DNA of 64,000 nucleotides. Source: Microbacterium proteolyticum (GTDB lineage Bacteria > Actinomycetota > Actinomycetes > Actinomycetales > Microbacteriaceae). Each line of letters starts with the position of its first letter. Position 1 is the first letter of the stretch. The translations under genes were made by a program, and so were the position numbers. Below the pieces are notes generated by a model. The model worked only from the letters and a program-made list of their open reading frames with translations. It had not been told where the DNA came from and searched no databases. Location of the stretch: contig NZ_JAUSZZ010000001.1 in the NCBI RefSeq assembly GCF_030818075.1, positions 2,790,001 to 2,854,000 of the forward strand. The letters run 5' to 3'. Below, piece after piece: positions 20,725-28,995 of the stretch.

Positions 20725-21191
20725 CCGAAGCAACAACGAAGACACCAGCCCGCGTAGGTGACACGGTTACGGTGCTTGGAGCGATTAGCCTTCCTGATCC
20801 GGAGCGCGGCGACGTTGCGACAGTGCGTCAACGTGGGCACGTCTTCGTCCTCACTGACGCGGTGTACGAGGCGTCGAAGAACCGATATGGATGGAGCTTC
20901 TTCGACGACATCTCCACGGACACTCAGGTCAAGGCATGGGGCACGGAGAAGCTGGCTCTTGGAGACCTGAGTGAGACCGTCCTTTGGTGGCAAGAAGATA
21001 GCTCTTCCGCGAGGCTGGCATATGACCACGAGATGGCGAACGCGGCTCTCATTGCAGACCACGAAGAACGAGCGGCTACCGTCACCGCGATCCGCAAGAA
21101 GTTCGCGAACGCGGGGCTGAATCCTTCTAATCAGGTATCAAGGAGATTCCCCGCCGACCGCGACCCTCACGCCACGGAGGACGCCCGATGA
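20721..21191 (+). CDS. Hypothetical island protein, 156 residues
   Basis: Translationally coupled on both sides: it begins inside the stop of the HTH gene and ends inside the start of the next. It has a beta-rich N-terminal half (ARVGDTVTVLGAISLPDPER, GHVFVLTDAVYEASKNRYGW) and a charged helical C-terminus (HEERAATVTAIRKKFANAGL). No signal peptide or membrane segment. Family not recognised. Likely acts with the HTH protein given the strict coupling. Confidence 0.65.
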   Translation: MTEATTKTPARVGDTVTVLGAISLPDPERGDVATVRQRGHVFVLTDAVYEASKNRYGWSFFDDISTDTQVKAWGTEKLALGDLSETVLWWQEDSSSARLAYDHEMANAALIADHEERAATVTAIRKKFANAGLNPSNQVSRRFPADRDPHATEDAR

Positions 21192-21313
21192 CCACTGTTG
21201 GGGACACCCCTTATGGAGACAGTCTCCGAATGTTCGCTCGCGAACTACGTCGTGCGCTCGAAGCCCAGCAACAGGACGACGACCACCAAGCTGAGCGGGA
21301 AGAGCAGGACTGA
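21188..21313 (+). CDS. Tiny coupled ORF, 41 residues
   Basis: Starts in the stop of the preceding gene (ATGA). The product begins MTTVGDTPYGDSLRMFAREL and ends in a Gln/Asp/Glu-rich helix. It is the third gene of the 20197-21313 operon and is followed by a clear hairpin terminator. Function unknown. Confidence 0.5.
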   Translation: MTTVGDTPYGDSLRMFARELRRALEAQQQDDDHQAEREEQD

Positions 21314-21343
21314 CACCTAACGCCGCAGATGATCCGCAAAACA

Positions 21344-21391
21344 ACCGTGTGACCTGACCCGGGGTCTGGAATTCTCCTCGGGTCACACGGT
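21344..21391 (+). terminator. Terminator of the 20197-21313 operon
   Basis: Stem ACCGTGTGACC/GGTCACACGGT with an extra CCCG/CGGG pairing inside. A second C-rich/G-rich hairpin, CCCCCTCCC/GGGAGGGGG at 21438-21479, follows and runs into TCTTCTC. Confidence 0.65.
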
Positions 21392-21499
21392 CCCGACCGA
21401 CTTAAGTCTTTCAATGCCGGGATGACAGTCGGTCCAGCCCCCTCCCTCAGCTTCGCTCACCTGGCTAGTGGGGAGGGGGTCTTCTCATGCTCTCGCGAC

Positions 21500-21618
21500 T
21501 GTCTCACCTGTCATGGCATATGAGATAGCGGTACGTACGCACAAAACCGTCTCACGTATGCGCTTGAAGACATCAGTTGACACGTGTCTCACCTATTGCG
21601 TCGCATAGGCAGTAGGTG
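21500..21618. other. Candidate recombination or operator sites before the serine recombinase
   Basis: Three YGTCTCA motifs at 21500, 21548 and 21585, one facing an inverted TGAGATA at 21521. Close to the gene there is a dyad CACCTA...TAGGTG (21590-21595, 21613-21618) with inner CCTATTGCG/CGCATAGG. A further TGAGACA lies just after the recombinase stop. Such repeats upstream of a resolvase gene are typical of res or autoregulatory sites, but binding is not shown. Confidence 0.35.
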
Positions 21619-21631
21619 ATACTTTTGCCGC

Positions 21632-22330
21632 ATGACGAGTTCTCACGGCACCACCCCCGGCTACGCATGGGCGTACCGAAGAGTGTCGAGCGTGCAGCAG
21701 AGCTACGCCCGCCAGACCGAAGCGCTCACCAAGGCGCTCCGTGATGCCGGTGTGCCAGAACAAGAAATTGCGAGCCGCATCTTCGAAGACAAGTTGACGG
21801 GGAAACACGAGAACCGCCCCGGCTATCAAGCCCTCCTCAGCCGTGTGCGACGAGGCGACCAGATTTTCGTGAGCAGCTTGGACAGATTCGGTAGAACGAC
21901 CCTCCACATCCTCAACACCATTGAGGAGCTGGCGAACAAGGGCGTTCAGATCAAGTCACTGAAGGAGGGTGAGCAGTTCGAAGGCATCACCGGCAAGCTC
22001 ATCCTGACCATCCTCGCGGCGTTGGCTGAATGGGAGCGGGCCAACATCGCCGAGCGCGCGGCAGAGGGCAGAGCCGCCAGAGCCGCCACGGGTGACAGGA
22101 AGCCCCGCGCGAAGACAGCCCTCACGCCTGAGAAGGTGACAGCGGTGAAAGCTTTGCGGGCGCAAGGAATGACCATCGACCACATCGTGAAGACGCTTGG
22201 CGTGTCCCGCGCCTCCGTCTATCGAGCACTGGACGACGGTGCAGTGAAGACGCCTCGCCCGCGCAAGGGCGTCCAGCCCAATGAAGACATCCTGTTCGAG
22301 GTTCCGCAGGAGGAGCTACCGAAGCGGTGA
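21632..22330 (+). CDS. Serine recombinase (resolvase/invertase family)
   Basis: A 232-residue small serine recombinase. The catalytic serine is Ser19 in YRRVSSVQQ. LDRFGRTTLHILNTIEELA, EGEQFEGITGKLILTILAALA and the EWERANIAERAAEGRAA helix match the resolvase catalytic domain and E-helix. A C-terminal HTH (AQGMTIDHIVKTLGVSRASVYRAL) binds DNA. It could resolve multimers, invert a segment, or regulate the element. The presence of both a serine recombinase and a tyrosine integrase in such a small element is notable. It has no near partner transposase. Confidence 0.92.
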   Translation: MTSSHGTTPGYAWAYRRVSSVQQSYARQTEALTKALRDAGVPEQEIASRIFEDKLTGKHENRPGYQALLSRVRRGDQIFVSSLDRFGRTTLHILNTIEELANKGVQIKSLKEGEQFEGITGKLILTILAALAEWERANIAERAAEGRAARAATGDRKPRAKTALTPEKVTAVKALRAQGMTIDHIVKTLGVSRASVYRALDDGAVKTPRPRKGVQPNEDILFEVPQEELPKR

Positions 22331-22378
22331 GACACCGCCCCGGTACGCAGATTCAAAAAGAACCTCTAGGGAGACACG

Positions 22379-22615
22379 ATGGACAAACAACAATTTCGGG
22401 GCAGCACAACAGAAGCAGGGGCGGTTGAAGCATTCAGTGACCGGTTGATGACACCAAGGGAGGTCGCGGACCGCCTTGTGCGCTCCGTGCCAGCCCTGGC
22501 GCAGATGCGCTATCGCGGCACCGGTCCGAAATTTATCCACGCTGGCGGTCGCATCCGCTACCGAGAGAGCGCCGTCGAGGCGTGGCTGAACACCGGAGAG
22601 AAGACCACGACATGA
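22379..22615 (+). CDS. xis: Excisionase-like HTH protein
   Basis: 78 residues with a MerR-like winged HTH of the excisionase type: LMTPREVADRLVRSVPALAQ, then RYRGTGPKFIHAGGRIRYRESAVEAWL. A GGGAG site precedes the ATG. Its stop overlaps the integrase start (ATGA), the usual xis-int arrangement. It is expected to bend attachment-site DNA and favour excision. The first roughly 20 residues are poorly conserved in character, and an internal start at MTPREV is possible. Confidence 0.85.
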   Translation: MDKQQFRGSTTEAGAVEAFSDRLMTPREVADRLVRSVPALAQMRYRGTGPKFIHAGGRIRYRESAVEAWLNTGEKTTT

Positions 22616-23838
22616 CCGCATCGCGCGTGTGGGTAGCTGATCGGTGGATGCGCGCCGACAAGACCAAGAAACCGTCCTACGGGCAAGGGGACCGCTGGCG
22701 CGTCGTGTGGATTGACCCTGAGACGAAGCGTGAACGATCCCGGCAGTTCAGCAAAAAGACCGATGCAGATGCGTTCCGGGCGGCGAAGGAACACAGCCTC
22801 AGAGACGGTGCTTACGTCTCCCCCGAGGTCGAAGCGATGACGGTAGGCGAAGTGCTCACCGTGTGGATGTCCTCGAAGAAGCGCCCGAAGGATTCGAGCC
22901 TGAAGAAGTACGAGGACGCCATCGCCATGTACGTACGCCCTCGCTGGGGTGGCGTGCTTCTGACGGCGGTACAGCGTCCTGACGTTGAGCGGTGGCTGTC
23001 TGCCCTCATCGACGGCTCAGCGCCCCGTAAAGCCAATGCCAGGACCAAAGCCGTTCCGTTGGCTCCTGCGACCGCTAAGGCCGTTCTCCTGCCTCTGAAT
23101 GCCGCTCTGCGCTACGCCGTGGCGGAGGGGTGGCTGAAGAAGAATCCTGCCTACGGTGTGGAGTTGCCGAAGGCTAAGCCTGAGCCGGTGATCTTCCTCA
23201 ACTACCGGCAGTTGGAAGCGCTCGTGACGGCCACGCGCTCCGTCGCTACGGATGCGGATGCTGTCATGGTCGCTGTGCTGGGAAACGTCGGGTTGCGCCC
23301 CGGCGAAGCCGTCGCTCTTCAGGTGTCGGACGTGAATCTGAAGACGCGCCGAATCAGTATCTCGAAGACGGTCACCACGGATCGGGAGGGACGCACGATC
23401 ATCGGTCATAGCCCGAAAACCGACAGCGGCATCCGTGACGTTCCGATCCCTCCGCACCTGATCCCAGAGCTTGCCGAACTCACGGATGGCAGAGCCGATG
23501 ACGCTCCCCTGTTTCCAACAGCGCGCGGGCAGGTGATCAACCTCCACAACTGGAGGGACCGCGTGTGGAGGAAGGCAAAGGAGCAAGCGAAGATGCCCGC
23601 TGACCTCACTCCGAAAGGTCTGCGGCACACAGCGGCATCCCTCGCCATCGCCGCCGGTGCTGACGTTCTCGTGGTGCAGAAGATGCTTGGGCACGCCGAC
23701 GCAACCGAAACTCTGAACACCTATGCCAAGCTCTGGCCCGACCGCCTCGACCAAGTGACCGCTCTCATGTCTGCCGCCAGATCTGTTGCTCTTAGTGCAT
23801 GCGAGCCGACAGGAGACAAGTCACATGCCGCGAGTTGA
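22612..23838 (+). CDS. int: Tyrosine site-specific integrase
   Basis: A 408-residue phage-type integrase. It has an N-terminal arm-binding part (GDRWRVVWIDPETKRERSRQ), a SAM-like core-binding domain (about 75-190) and the catalytic domain. Active-site residues are Arg229 (GLRPGEA), Lys269 (SPKTDSGIRDVPI), the box II motif KGLRH with Lys in place of the first His and Arg338, His361 (LGHADATETLNTYAKL) and Tyr371. The start is set by the overlap with xis. It presumably catalyses recombination at the 35-bp tRNA-Lys site. Confidence 0.95.
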   Translation: MTASRVWVADRWMRADKTKKPSYGQGDRWRVVWIDPETKRERSRQFSKKTDADAFRAAKEHSLRDGAYVSPEVEAMTVGEVLTVWMSSKKRPKDSSLKKYEDAIAMYVRPRWGGVLLTAVQRPDVERWLSALIDGSAPRKANARTKAVPLAPATAKAVLLPLNAALRYAVAEGWLKKNPAYGVELPKAKPEPVIFLNYRQLEALVTATRSVATDADAVMVAVLGNVGLRPGEAVALQVSDVNLKTRRISISKTVTTDREGRTIIGHSPKTDSGIRDVPIPPHLIPELAELTDGRADDAPLFPTARGQVINLHNWRDRVWRKAKEQAKMPADLTPKGLRHTAASLAIAAGADVLVVQKMLGHADATETLNTYAKLWPDRLDQVTALMSAARSVALSACEPTGDKSHAAS

Positions 23839-23852
23839 TATCTCGGCTGTCG

Positions 23853-26843
23853 TCACAACTCGATAGCGAGTCGAGGACGGTTCTTGTCGAGACGATCCCG
23901 ACGCAGCTTGGCCTCGAAGTCGTTCAGCACCTTATTGCGATGCTGCACGCTGTCGAAGTTGTAACGTGCCTCAATGACCTTGCGGAGAAAATCTCTAATT
24001 TTATCACGGTCCGAGTCGGTGAGGTAGGTTGCCGTCAAGTATGCACGCCGAGCCAACGCAGAGAAAAATGAGACGGAGAAGAAGGTCTTAAGGCTCGTTT
24101 CGTCGATATAGTCCAGAGTCTCAACCCAGCGACGATTTTCTGCTTGCAAGAGCGCGAGGGTCCGCATCAATCCTGCATAGCCCCCATTCTCAACGTCATC
24201 GAGTTTGAGCTGGACGAGCCTCGTCGCCAGACCCGGCCCGGACAGACAGTATCGGATTCCAGCGGCGGTGATAATGGAGGGAAGGAGTTTGATCAGGAAC
24301 AGCTTTAGCCGCTCTACCTCCTCTTCATCATCCGCGTCTTCTCCCAAGAATGTCGAGACTACATCGTCGAGGTCCGGGATTCCCGCCATCTCCGATTCCC
24401 ACAAGTCAGCGAAAGCCACCCAGGCTACAAGAACCTTTTTGAGAATCCGTTCCTTGAGTTCTTGGTCACGCACTTCGTCAGAATCTCTGAGGACTCGTGA
24501 GGCCAGATCGACAACCAGCATTGCCACACGGGCCTCTGACAGGTCCTCGATACGCGTTGTCAAGAAGGCCGGAGAGTCGGAGTCGGAAGAGTCATCGTAA
24601 TAGCTGCCAGTCAGACCTTTACGTTCGACGACGCCGTCACCCTTGGACTGCCCCTCTCCGGCGTGATCCCGCTCAGTTTCCGCGTCGTTGTCGTCGGAAA
24701 ATAGCTCGTGACGAGCATCCATCTTCCGAATGCTGGAGAAGATACCGCCTGTCGGAGGAGCGATGGCGATACGCTTAATTTCCCGTTCAACTACGTCGAG
24801 CACGTCAACGGCGTTGCGAGTCATCGCCGTGTAGGTACGAACTATCGACGCAAGTTGAATCGGAAACTGGAAAACAAGCGCCCGGAATTCGGCATCATCA
24901 CGGGCTGCGATCCCCGCCATTAGCTCCAGGTATGCTGAGCGTTGAAACCGCAAGGTTGTTTCGGCAGACCGCGCGAGTACACGCCGGTCAACCAAGTCGT
25001 TAACGCAATCCTGTACATTGTGATCCCAGCCAAGTTCTTCGAACTGCGCCCGAAGCCACTCCGTAATTTCCGGCTCCGATCCTTTGTCTTCTCGCTTCTC
25101 AACGAAACGACGAGCAAGGAGTTCCAGAACGAGCCGCTTGTTCCTCACCGTCATCGTCAACTCGGAGGCAGTCTGGACATAGTCCGTGTTGAGCAACAGA
25201 TCTAAGTACTGATCCAGGACTGCTATCTCAGACTCCTGCTTTTGCAGCAGAACGCCGCTTTGCACCAAGTCGACAAGCAGCGTGATTGTGAAAGGTGTAC
25301 GGGGTAGGTTCTTCTCGCGAATCACAACCATCACGTAGCTGGCGACTTTGTCCTCCCGCCCAGGAGCAACGCGCCTAGCGAGTTCTCGGGCTTCGCCGTC
25401 GCTGAACCGGCCAAGAAAGACCACCGTGACCTCGACATCGGTCTGTTCCTTGAGAAGGTTAGCGATAATTACCGCGTCGCCTTGTCGGACACCGACTATC
25501 TTCAGTGCGGCCGGAGACGCGACGATGTCGCTCAACGCCTTTTGAAAGCGGGAAGACTCGTCGTAACGGAGGTTGTCGACGCCCAGAATGAGACGAGCTT
25601 GCGTCTCTTGCGGCGGCGACCCTACTCCCCAATCACGATACGCACGTTCCACGACCCTCGCAACAGGATGAACCCCCGCCGCAGTCGGATTTTTCACCAG
25701 GAGTGCGTGTGCGAGCGGCCGGAGGTCCAGCGCTTGACTCAGTGAATAACCGAGAGCGGTTGACACGCCCGACGATTCCTCACCCGCAATTATGATTATC
25801 CCTCCCTCCGACATTTTCTCTGCCAAGTCGAGTGGGGTGGGTTTGTCCTTCTCCGCATTCAAGACAGCGCTATTCACGTACTGATCGTGCGGCTCTGGCA
25901 AGAAGATGGGCGGGACCACAAGGTCCTTGATGGATTTCTCGTTTAATGTCTCAGTATCTCGCCAGAGCGTCGAGTTATCGCGGAGCGCGTCCAGCAGCAA
26001 TCGTCGAGACTTCGCACCCAGTTCTGCGTGCGAAGACGTTGCGGGATCGACAAGCCCCTCTAGGAAGCTCGCGAGGTCATCGTGTCTACTTCCGTATCCA
26101 ACATCAACGACGCTCTTCAGATCGGAGGCCGGATCGACGTCACCGTCAACGCAAAGCCGGAAATGGGTGTGAGCGCTTGAAGGGAACCGTTGCTCAAACG
26201 CCGTCACCATCGGACTGAAGTTCGGATCCGTCAAACCGTCGCCGACTCCGATGAAAAGGAATGTTTTGATACTAAACGCTGCCGTCTGGGTAGCCTGAGC
26301 GTCATCGTCGGCAGTAATCCGTTGATAGTCACCTTGGGAAAAGACCACGCTCGCTAGATCGTTGTACACGCCGTGCAGGTGACCGATTGCCCGAGACTCT
26401 CGTCGAATTACTTCGCGCATGTCACTTGGACGCGACCACGTTGCGGAGCCTCTCCCGAGCGCTTTCTCCAGGAGCTGATCGTAGTTCGTCGTCATGATCG
26501 GGGCACCAAGGCCGGCAATGGCCTGCGCTAGACGAGGCGACTTGAGGGGCAATGCGCCTACCGACAAAGCGAGCCAGCGTCCAAAGTCCGCTCCGAGCGT
26601 GCGCTTCAAGTCATGCGCAATTCCAATGAGGTCATCGGCGGTTTTGGCATGCTCAAGCCGAAACTCAAGAATGGTCGCAGCGTCGACGTCTATCAGCTTG
26701 GCGCGAGCGACCCCGTCCCGGATGAGGCCCATCCACGTACTCGTCTCAGCCCCACCGGTGAGAGCCATCGTCACGCCAGTACCTGTGACCACGATCACTT
26801 CTTGGCTTGCTATCGCATTTACCAGACGCGCCTTCGCATCCAT
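23853..26843 (-). CDS. Large SIR2-domain protein, probable antiphage NADase
   Basis: 996 residues. The N-terminal about 250 form a SIR2-like fold: TGTGVTMALTG (20-30), MTTNYDQLLE with Asn120/Asp122, GHLHG with His157 as likely catalytic base, and FIGVGDGLTDPNF. These are the NAD-binding and catalytic marks of SIR2-type defence NADases (ThsA, DSR, SIR2-STAND). Residues 354-362 (GEESSGVST) look like a Walker A loop with Val replacing the lysine, followed by a Walker-B-like LILGVDNL (418-425). The rest is a long helical sensor-like region. Start at MDAK because longer versions add non-protein-like residues. It sits between int and attR, a usual cargo position. Whether it binds ATP is doubtful. 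Confidence 0.85.
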   Translation of the reverse strand: MDAKARLVNAIASQEVIVVTGTGVTMALTGGAETSTWMGLIRDGVARAKLIDVDAATILEFRLEHAKTADDLIGIAHDLKRTLGADFGRWLALSVGALPLKSPRLAQAIAGLGAPIMTTNYDQLLEKALGRGSATWSRPSDMREVIRRESRAIGHLHGVYNDLASVVFSQGDYQRITADDDAQATQTAAFSIKTFLFIGVGDGLTDPNFSPMVTAFEQRFPSSAHTHFRLCVDGDVDPASDLKSVVDVGYGSRHDDLASFLEGLVDPATSSHAELGAKSRRLLLDALRDNSTLWRDTETLNEKSIKDLVVPPIFLPEPHDQYVNSAVLNAEKDKPTPLDLAEKMSEGGIIIIAGEESSGVSTALGYSLSQALDLRPLAHALLVKNPTAAGVHPVARVVERAYRDWGVGSPPQETQARLILGVDNLRYDESSRFQKALSDIVASPAALKIVGVRQGDAVIIANLLKEQTDVEVTVVFLGRFSDGEARELARRVAPGREDKVASYVMVVIREKNLPRTPFTITLLVDLVQSGVLLQKQESEIAVLDQYLDLLLNTDYVQTASELTMTVRNKRLVLELLARRFVEKREDKGSEPEITEWLRAQFEELGWDHNVQDCVNDLVDRRVLARSAETTLRFQRSAYLELMAGIAARDDAEFRALVFQFPIQLASIVRTYTAMTRNAVDVLDVVEREIKRIAIAPPTGGIFSSIRKMDARHELFSDDNDAETERDHAGEGQSKGDGVVERKGLTGSYYDDSSDSDSPAFLTTRIEDLSEARVAMLVVDLASRVLRDSDEVRDQELKERILKKVLVAWVAFADLWESEMAGIPDLDDVVSTFLGEDADDEEEVERLKLFLIKLLPSIITAAGIRYCLSGPGLATRLVQLKLDDVENGGYAGLMRTLALLQAENRRWVETLDYIDETSLKTFFSVSFFSALARRAYLTATYLTDSDRDKIRDFLRKVIEARYNFDSVQHRNKVLNDFEAKLRRDRLDKNRPRLAIEL

Positions 26844-26942
26844 TACTGCCCCCATACGAACATGGCGCGGCCACCCGCGCGCCATGGCAGCCTAGTCGAC
26901 GCAAACCAGTCCTGACAGAATCCTGACCGCCGGAACAAAGCC

Positions 26943-26982
26943 AAACCGCCCCGCAGCAGGAACACCTGACGCGGGGCGGTTT
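26943..26982 (-). terminator. Terminator following tRNA-Lys, supplied by the element
   Basis: Stem AAACCGCCCCGC/GCGGGGCGGTTT begins six bases after the tRNA 3' end on the minus strand and lies inside the element, so the insertion replaced the original terminator. Confidence 0.7.
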
Positions 26983-26987
26983 ACTCG

Positions 26988-27060
26988 TGCACCCCCTGGG
27001 ACTCGAACCCAGAACCCACTGATTAAGAGTCAGTTGCTCTGCCGATTGAGCTAGAGGTGC
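26988..27060 (-). tRNA. tRNA-Lys (CTT)
   Basis: A 73-nt cloverleaf. The acceptor stem is GCACCTC/GGGGTGC with discriminator A. D-arm is AGCTCAATCGGCAGAGC, anticodon loop ACTCTTAAT with anticodon CTT and T-arm CTGGGTTCGAGTCCCAG. CCA is not encoded. The 3' 34 bases are part of the 35-bp direct repeat that bounds the integrated element, so integration preserved a functional tRNA. Confidence 0.95.
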
Positions 27061-27150
27061 GTTCCGTTGGCCCGAAACTTGCGTTCCGAACCGAGGGATC
27101 ACGTTACCAGTCGTAACGTGAGCACACCAAATCGGCCACATGCCGACGGT

Positions 27151-27156
27151 TATCCT
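27151..27156 (+). promoter_or_regulatory. -10 box of leaderless hisN-like gene
   Basis: TATCCT, then exactly six bases, then the GTG at 27163. Confidence 0.55.
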
Positions 27157-27162
27157 GGAGCC

Positions 27163-27981
27163 GTGCCCTCTGCCGCAGCGCCGTCCCCGACCCTCACCGA
27201 CGACCTCGCTCTCGCGCTTCGGCTTGCCGACGCCGCCGACGCCGTCGCGATGCAGCGGTTCGATGCAGCCGACCTCCGAGTCGACACCAAGCCCGACCGC
27301 ACCCACGTCACCGAGGCGGATCTCGCGACCGAGCGGGCGATCCGGGAGATCCTGGATGCCGAACGACCCGGCGACGCCGTGCTCGGGGAGGAGTACGGCT
27401 CCTCGGGCGACACGGCCCGGCGGTGGGTCATCGACCCGATCGACGGAACGCACAACTACATGCGCGGCATCCCGATCTGGGCGACGCTGATCGCGCTCAC
27501 CGTCGACGGCGTGCCGCAGGTGGGCGTGGTCAGTCAGCCCGCTCTCGGCCGCCGCTGGTGGGCCGCCACCGGTCACGGCGCGTGGACGACGACGGCGACC
27601 GGCGACACCCGTGGCATCCACGTGTCGGGCATCGACGAGGTCGGGGCGGCCAGCATCAGCTTCCAGAGCATCGAGCAGTGGGACGGCATGGGACTCCTCC
27701 CCACCCTCGAGAAGCTGGCGCGCGCGGTGTGGCGCGACCGCGGGTACGGTGACGCGCTTCCGTACATGTGGCTGGCGGAGGGGCGCCTCGAACTCGTCGC
27801 CGAGTTCGACGTGAAGGAGTACGACATCGCCGCGATCGCCCCCATCGTTCGCGAGGCCGGTGGCCGCTTCACCGCCTTCGACGGCTCCGAACGGCTCGAC
27901 GCGGGATCGTCGCTCGCGACCAACGGCATCCTCCATGACGCATTCTCGGGGCTGCTGCACGACGAGGACCGCGCCCGGTGA
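27163..27981 (+). CDS. hisN: Inositol-monophosphatase-family phosphatase, probably histidinol-phosphatase
   Basis: 272 residues with the metal-binding motifs of the lithium-sensitive phosphatases: GEEYG (Glu), VIDPIDGTHNYMRGIPIW (DPIDGT) and EYDIAAIAPIVREAGG (the C-terminal Asp). In actinobacteria this subgroup usually serves as HisN in histidine synthesis; inositol phosphatase activity cannot be excluded. The GTG start is chosen because TATCCT lies six bases upstream (leaderless). The frame extends upstream into DNA without protein character. It is coupled to the following lipoprotein gene by a GTGA overlap. Confidence 0.85.
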   Translation: MPSAAAPSPTLTDDLALALRLADAADAVAMQRFDAADLRVDTKPDRTHVTEADLATERAIREILDAERPGDAVLGEEYGSSGDTARRWVIDPIDGTHNYMRGIPIWATLIALTVDGVPQVGVVSQPALGRRWWAATGHGAWTTTATGDTRGIHVSGIDEVGAASISFQSIEQWDGMGLLPTLEKLARAVWRDRGYGDALPYMWLAEGRLELVAEFDVKEYDIAAIAPIVREAGGRFTAFDGSERLDAGSSLATNGILHDAFSGLLHDEDRAR

Positions 27982-28559
27982 CCGGTCACGGTGGACGCGT
28001 CGTCACCGCGGCAGCCGCGACCCTGCTCTGTCTCACGGTTCTCACGGCGTGTACGGGCACGGCGCCCGAGACCGCACCGAGCGTCGCCGAGTCCGCCGCG
28101 GGCCCGACCATCGCAGCTCCCACCGCCACGGCGACGCCCGCCTCGGAGACGCCCGAGCCGACATGCGAGAACATCATCCCGCAGGCGACGGCCGACGACT
28201 TCAAGAGCCTCGGATGGGTCTCTCAGCAGGAGCCGTTCCGCATCGGCGCGACCGCTCTCGACGACGGCATCCAGTGCAAGTGGGGGGACTCGAAGATCGC
28301 CTCCGACCGCGTCCAGATTTTCGGGTGGGCGCCCATCGATGAAGCCACCGCGGAGTTCGCCAGAGACGAACTCGTCGACTCCGGCTGGAAGGTCGAAGTC
28401 GACGGCGACCTGACCTACGTGACCGAGAACCCGGAGTGGCTCGGCGGTCGCGGCGTCGACGGCTACGGTCTGACCTACCTCTTCGGCGACGGCTGGGTGA
28501 AGCTCGCCGACACCCGGCAGAGCCTGATCCTCGTCGACAGCCCGCGCCCTCCCGCCTGA
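27978..28559 (+). CDS. Secreted lipoprotein of unknown function
   Basis: 193 residues with a lipoprotein signal peptide: TAAAATLLCLTVLTAC, lipid-modified Cys about residue 25 (LTAC). A Thr/Ala/Pro-rich spacer of about 35 residues follows, then a folded domain of about 130 residues with two cysteines (PTCENIIPQ, IQCKWGD) that may pair. It should be anchored to the outer face of the membrane. The start overlaps the hisN-like stop. Family not recognised. Confidence 0.85.
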   Translation: MTGHGGRVVTAAAATLLCLTVLTACTGTAPETAPSVAESAAGPTIAAPTATATPASETPEPTCENIIPQATADDFKSLGWVSQQEPFRIGATALDDGIQCKWGDSKIASDRVQIFGWAPIDEATAEFARDELVDSGWKVEVDGDLTYVTENPEWLGGRGVDGYGLTYLFGDGWVKLADTRQSLILVDSPRPPA

Positions 28560-28580
28560 GCGGATGCCGGGCCCCCGGCG

Positions 28581-28847
28581 TCAGCGATACGGGTTGACCG
28601 CGGCGGCGTCCCGCGCTGCGGCGAAACCTTCGTCCCACGCGTCTCCGCGCGCCTCGAGCCCGCGCCACAACTCGTCGGCCCGCAGCACGCGCTGAGCGAA
28701 AGCCACCCAGTCGCTCCACCCGCCGGTGACCCCGGATGCCGCCGACCCGGTGACACTCCTCGGTGCGGCGGTCCAGGTCGCGGCGTCGGGCGTGGGTTCG
28801 AGATGGAACGGACCGACGTCGATTCGCGAGGCGCGGGGATCTGGCAT
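28581..28847 (-). CDS. Hypothetical protein, 88 residues
   Basis: A small soluble protein (SRIDVGPFHLEPTPDAATWT, then WVAFAQRVLRADELWRGLEA). TAGCGT at 28854-28859 on the minus strand is six bases before the ATG, a leaderless promoter of the type common here. It is convergent with the lipoprotein gene. Function unknown. Confidence 0.65.
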   Translation of the reverse strand: MPDPRASRIDVGPFHLEPTPDAATWTAAPRSVTGSAASGVTGGWSDWVAFAQRVLRADELWRGLEARGDAWDEGFAAARDAAAVNPYR

Positions 28848-28995
28848 CCCTCGACGCTAGACGCCCCGTGAGAGCCCGGGCAATCCCCGCCCGGGAGGCG
28901 GCTGCCGCGGGCGCCGGCGACGGCAGGAGGTCGAGGTCCATTCAGTCGTCACCCGCATTTGACACTCTTCGACGCGCGTCGGTTCACTGACCCTC

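Larger units (their letters stand above)
17667..27021. mobile_element. Integrated element in tRNA-Lys, about 9.3 kb
   Basis: Bounded by the 35-bp direct repeat of the tRNA-Lys 3' end. It encodes a tyrosine integrase, an HTH excisionase, a serine recombinase, several small unknown genes in coupled operons, a terminase-small-subunit-like HTH protein and a SIR2-domain protein placed between int and the right end. GC content and codon use are lower and more mixed than in the flanks. No replication, conjugation or capsid genes were recognised. It is best described as a satellite-like or mini integrative element carrying probable defence cargo. Confidence 0.85.
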
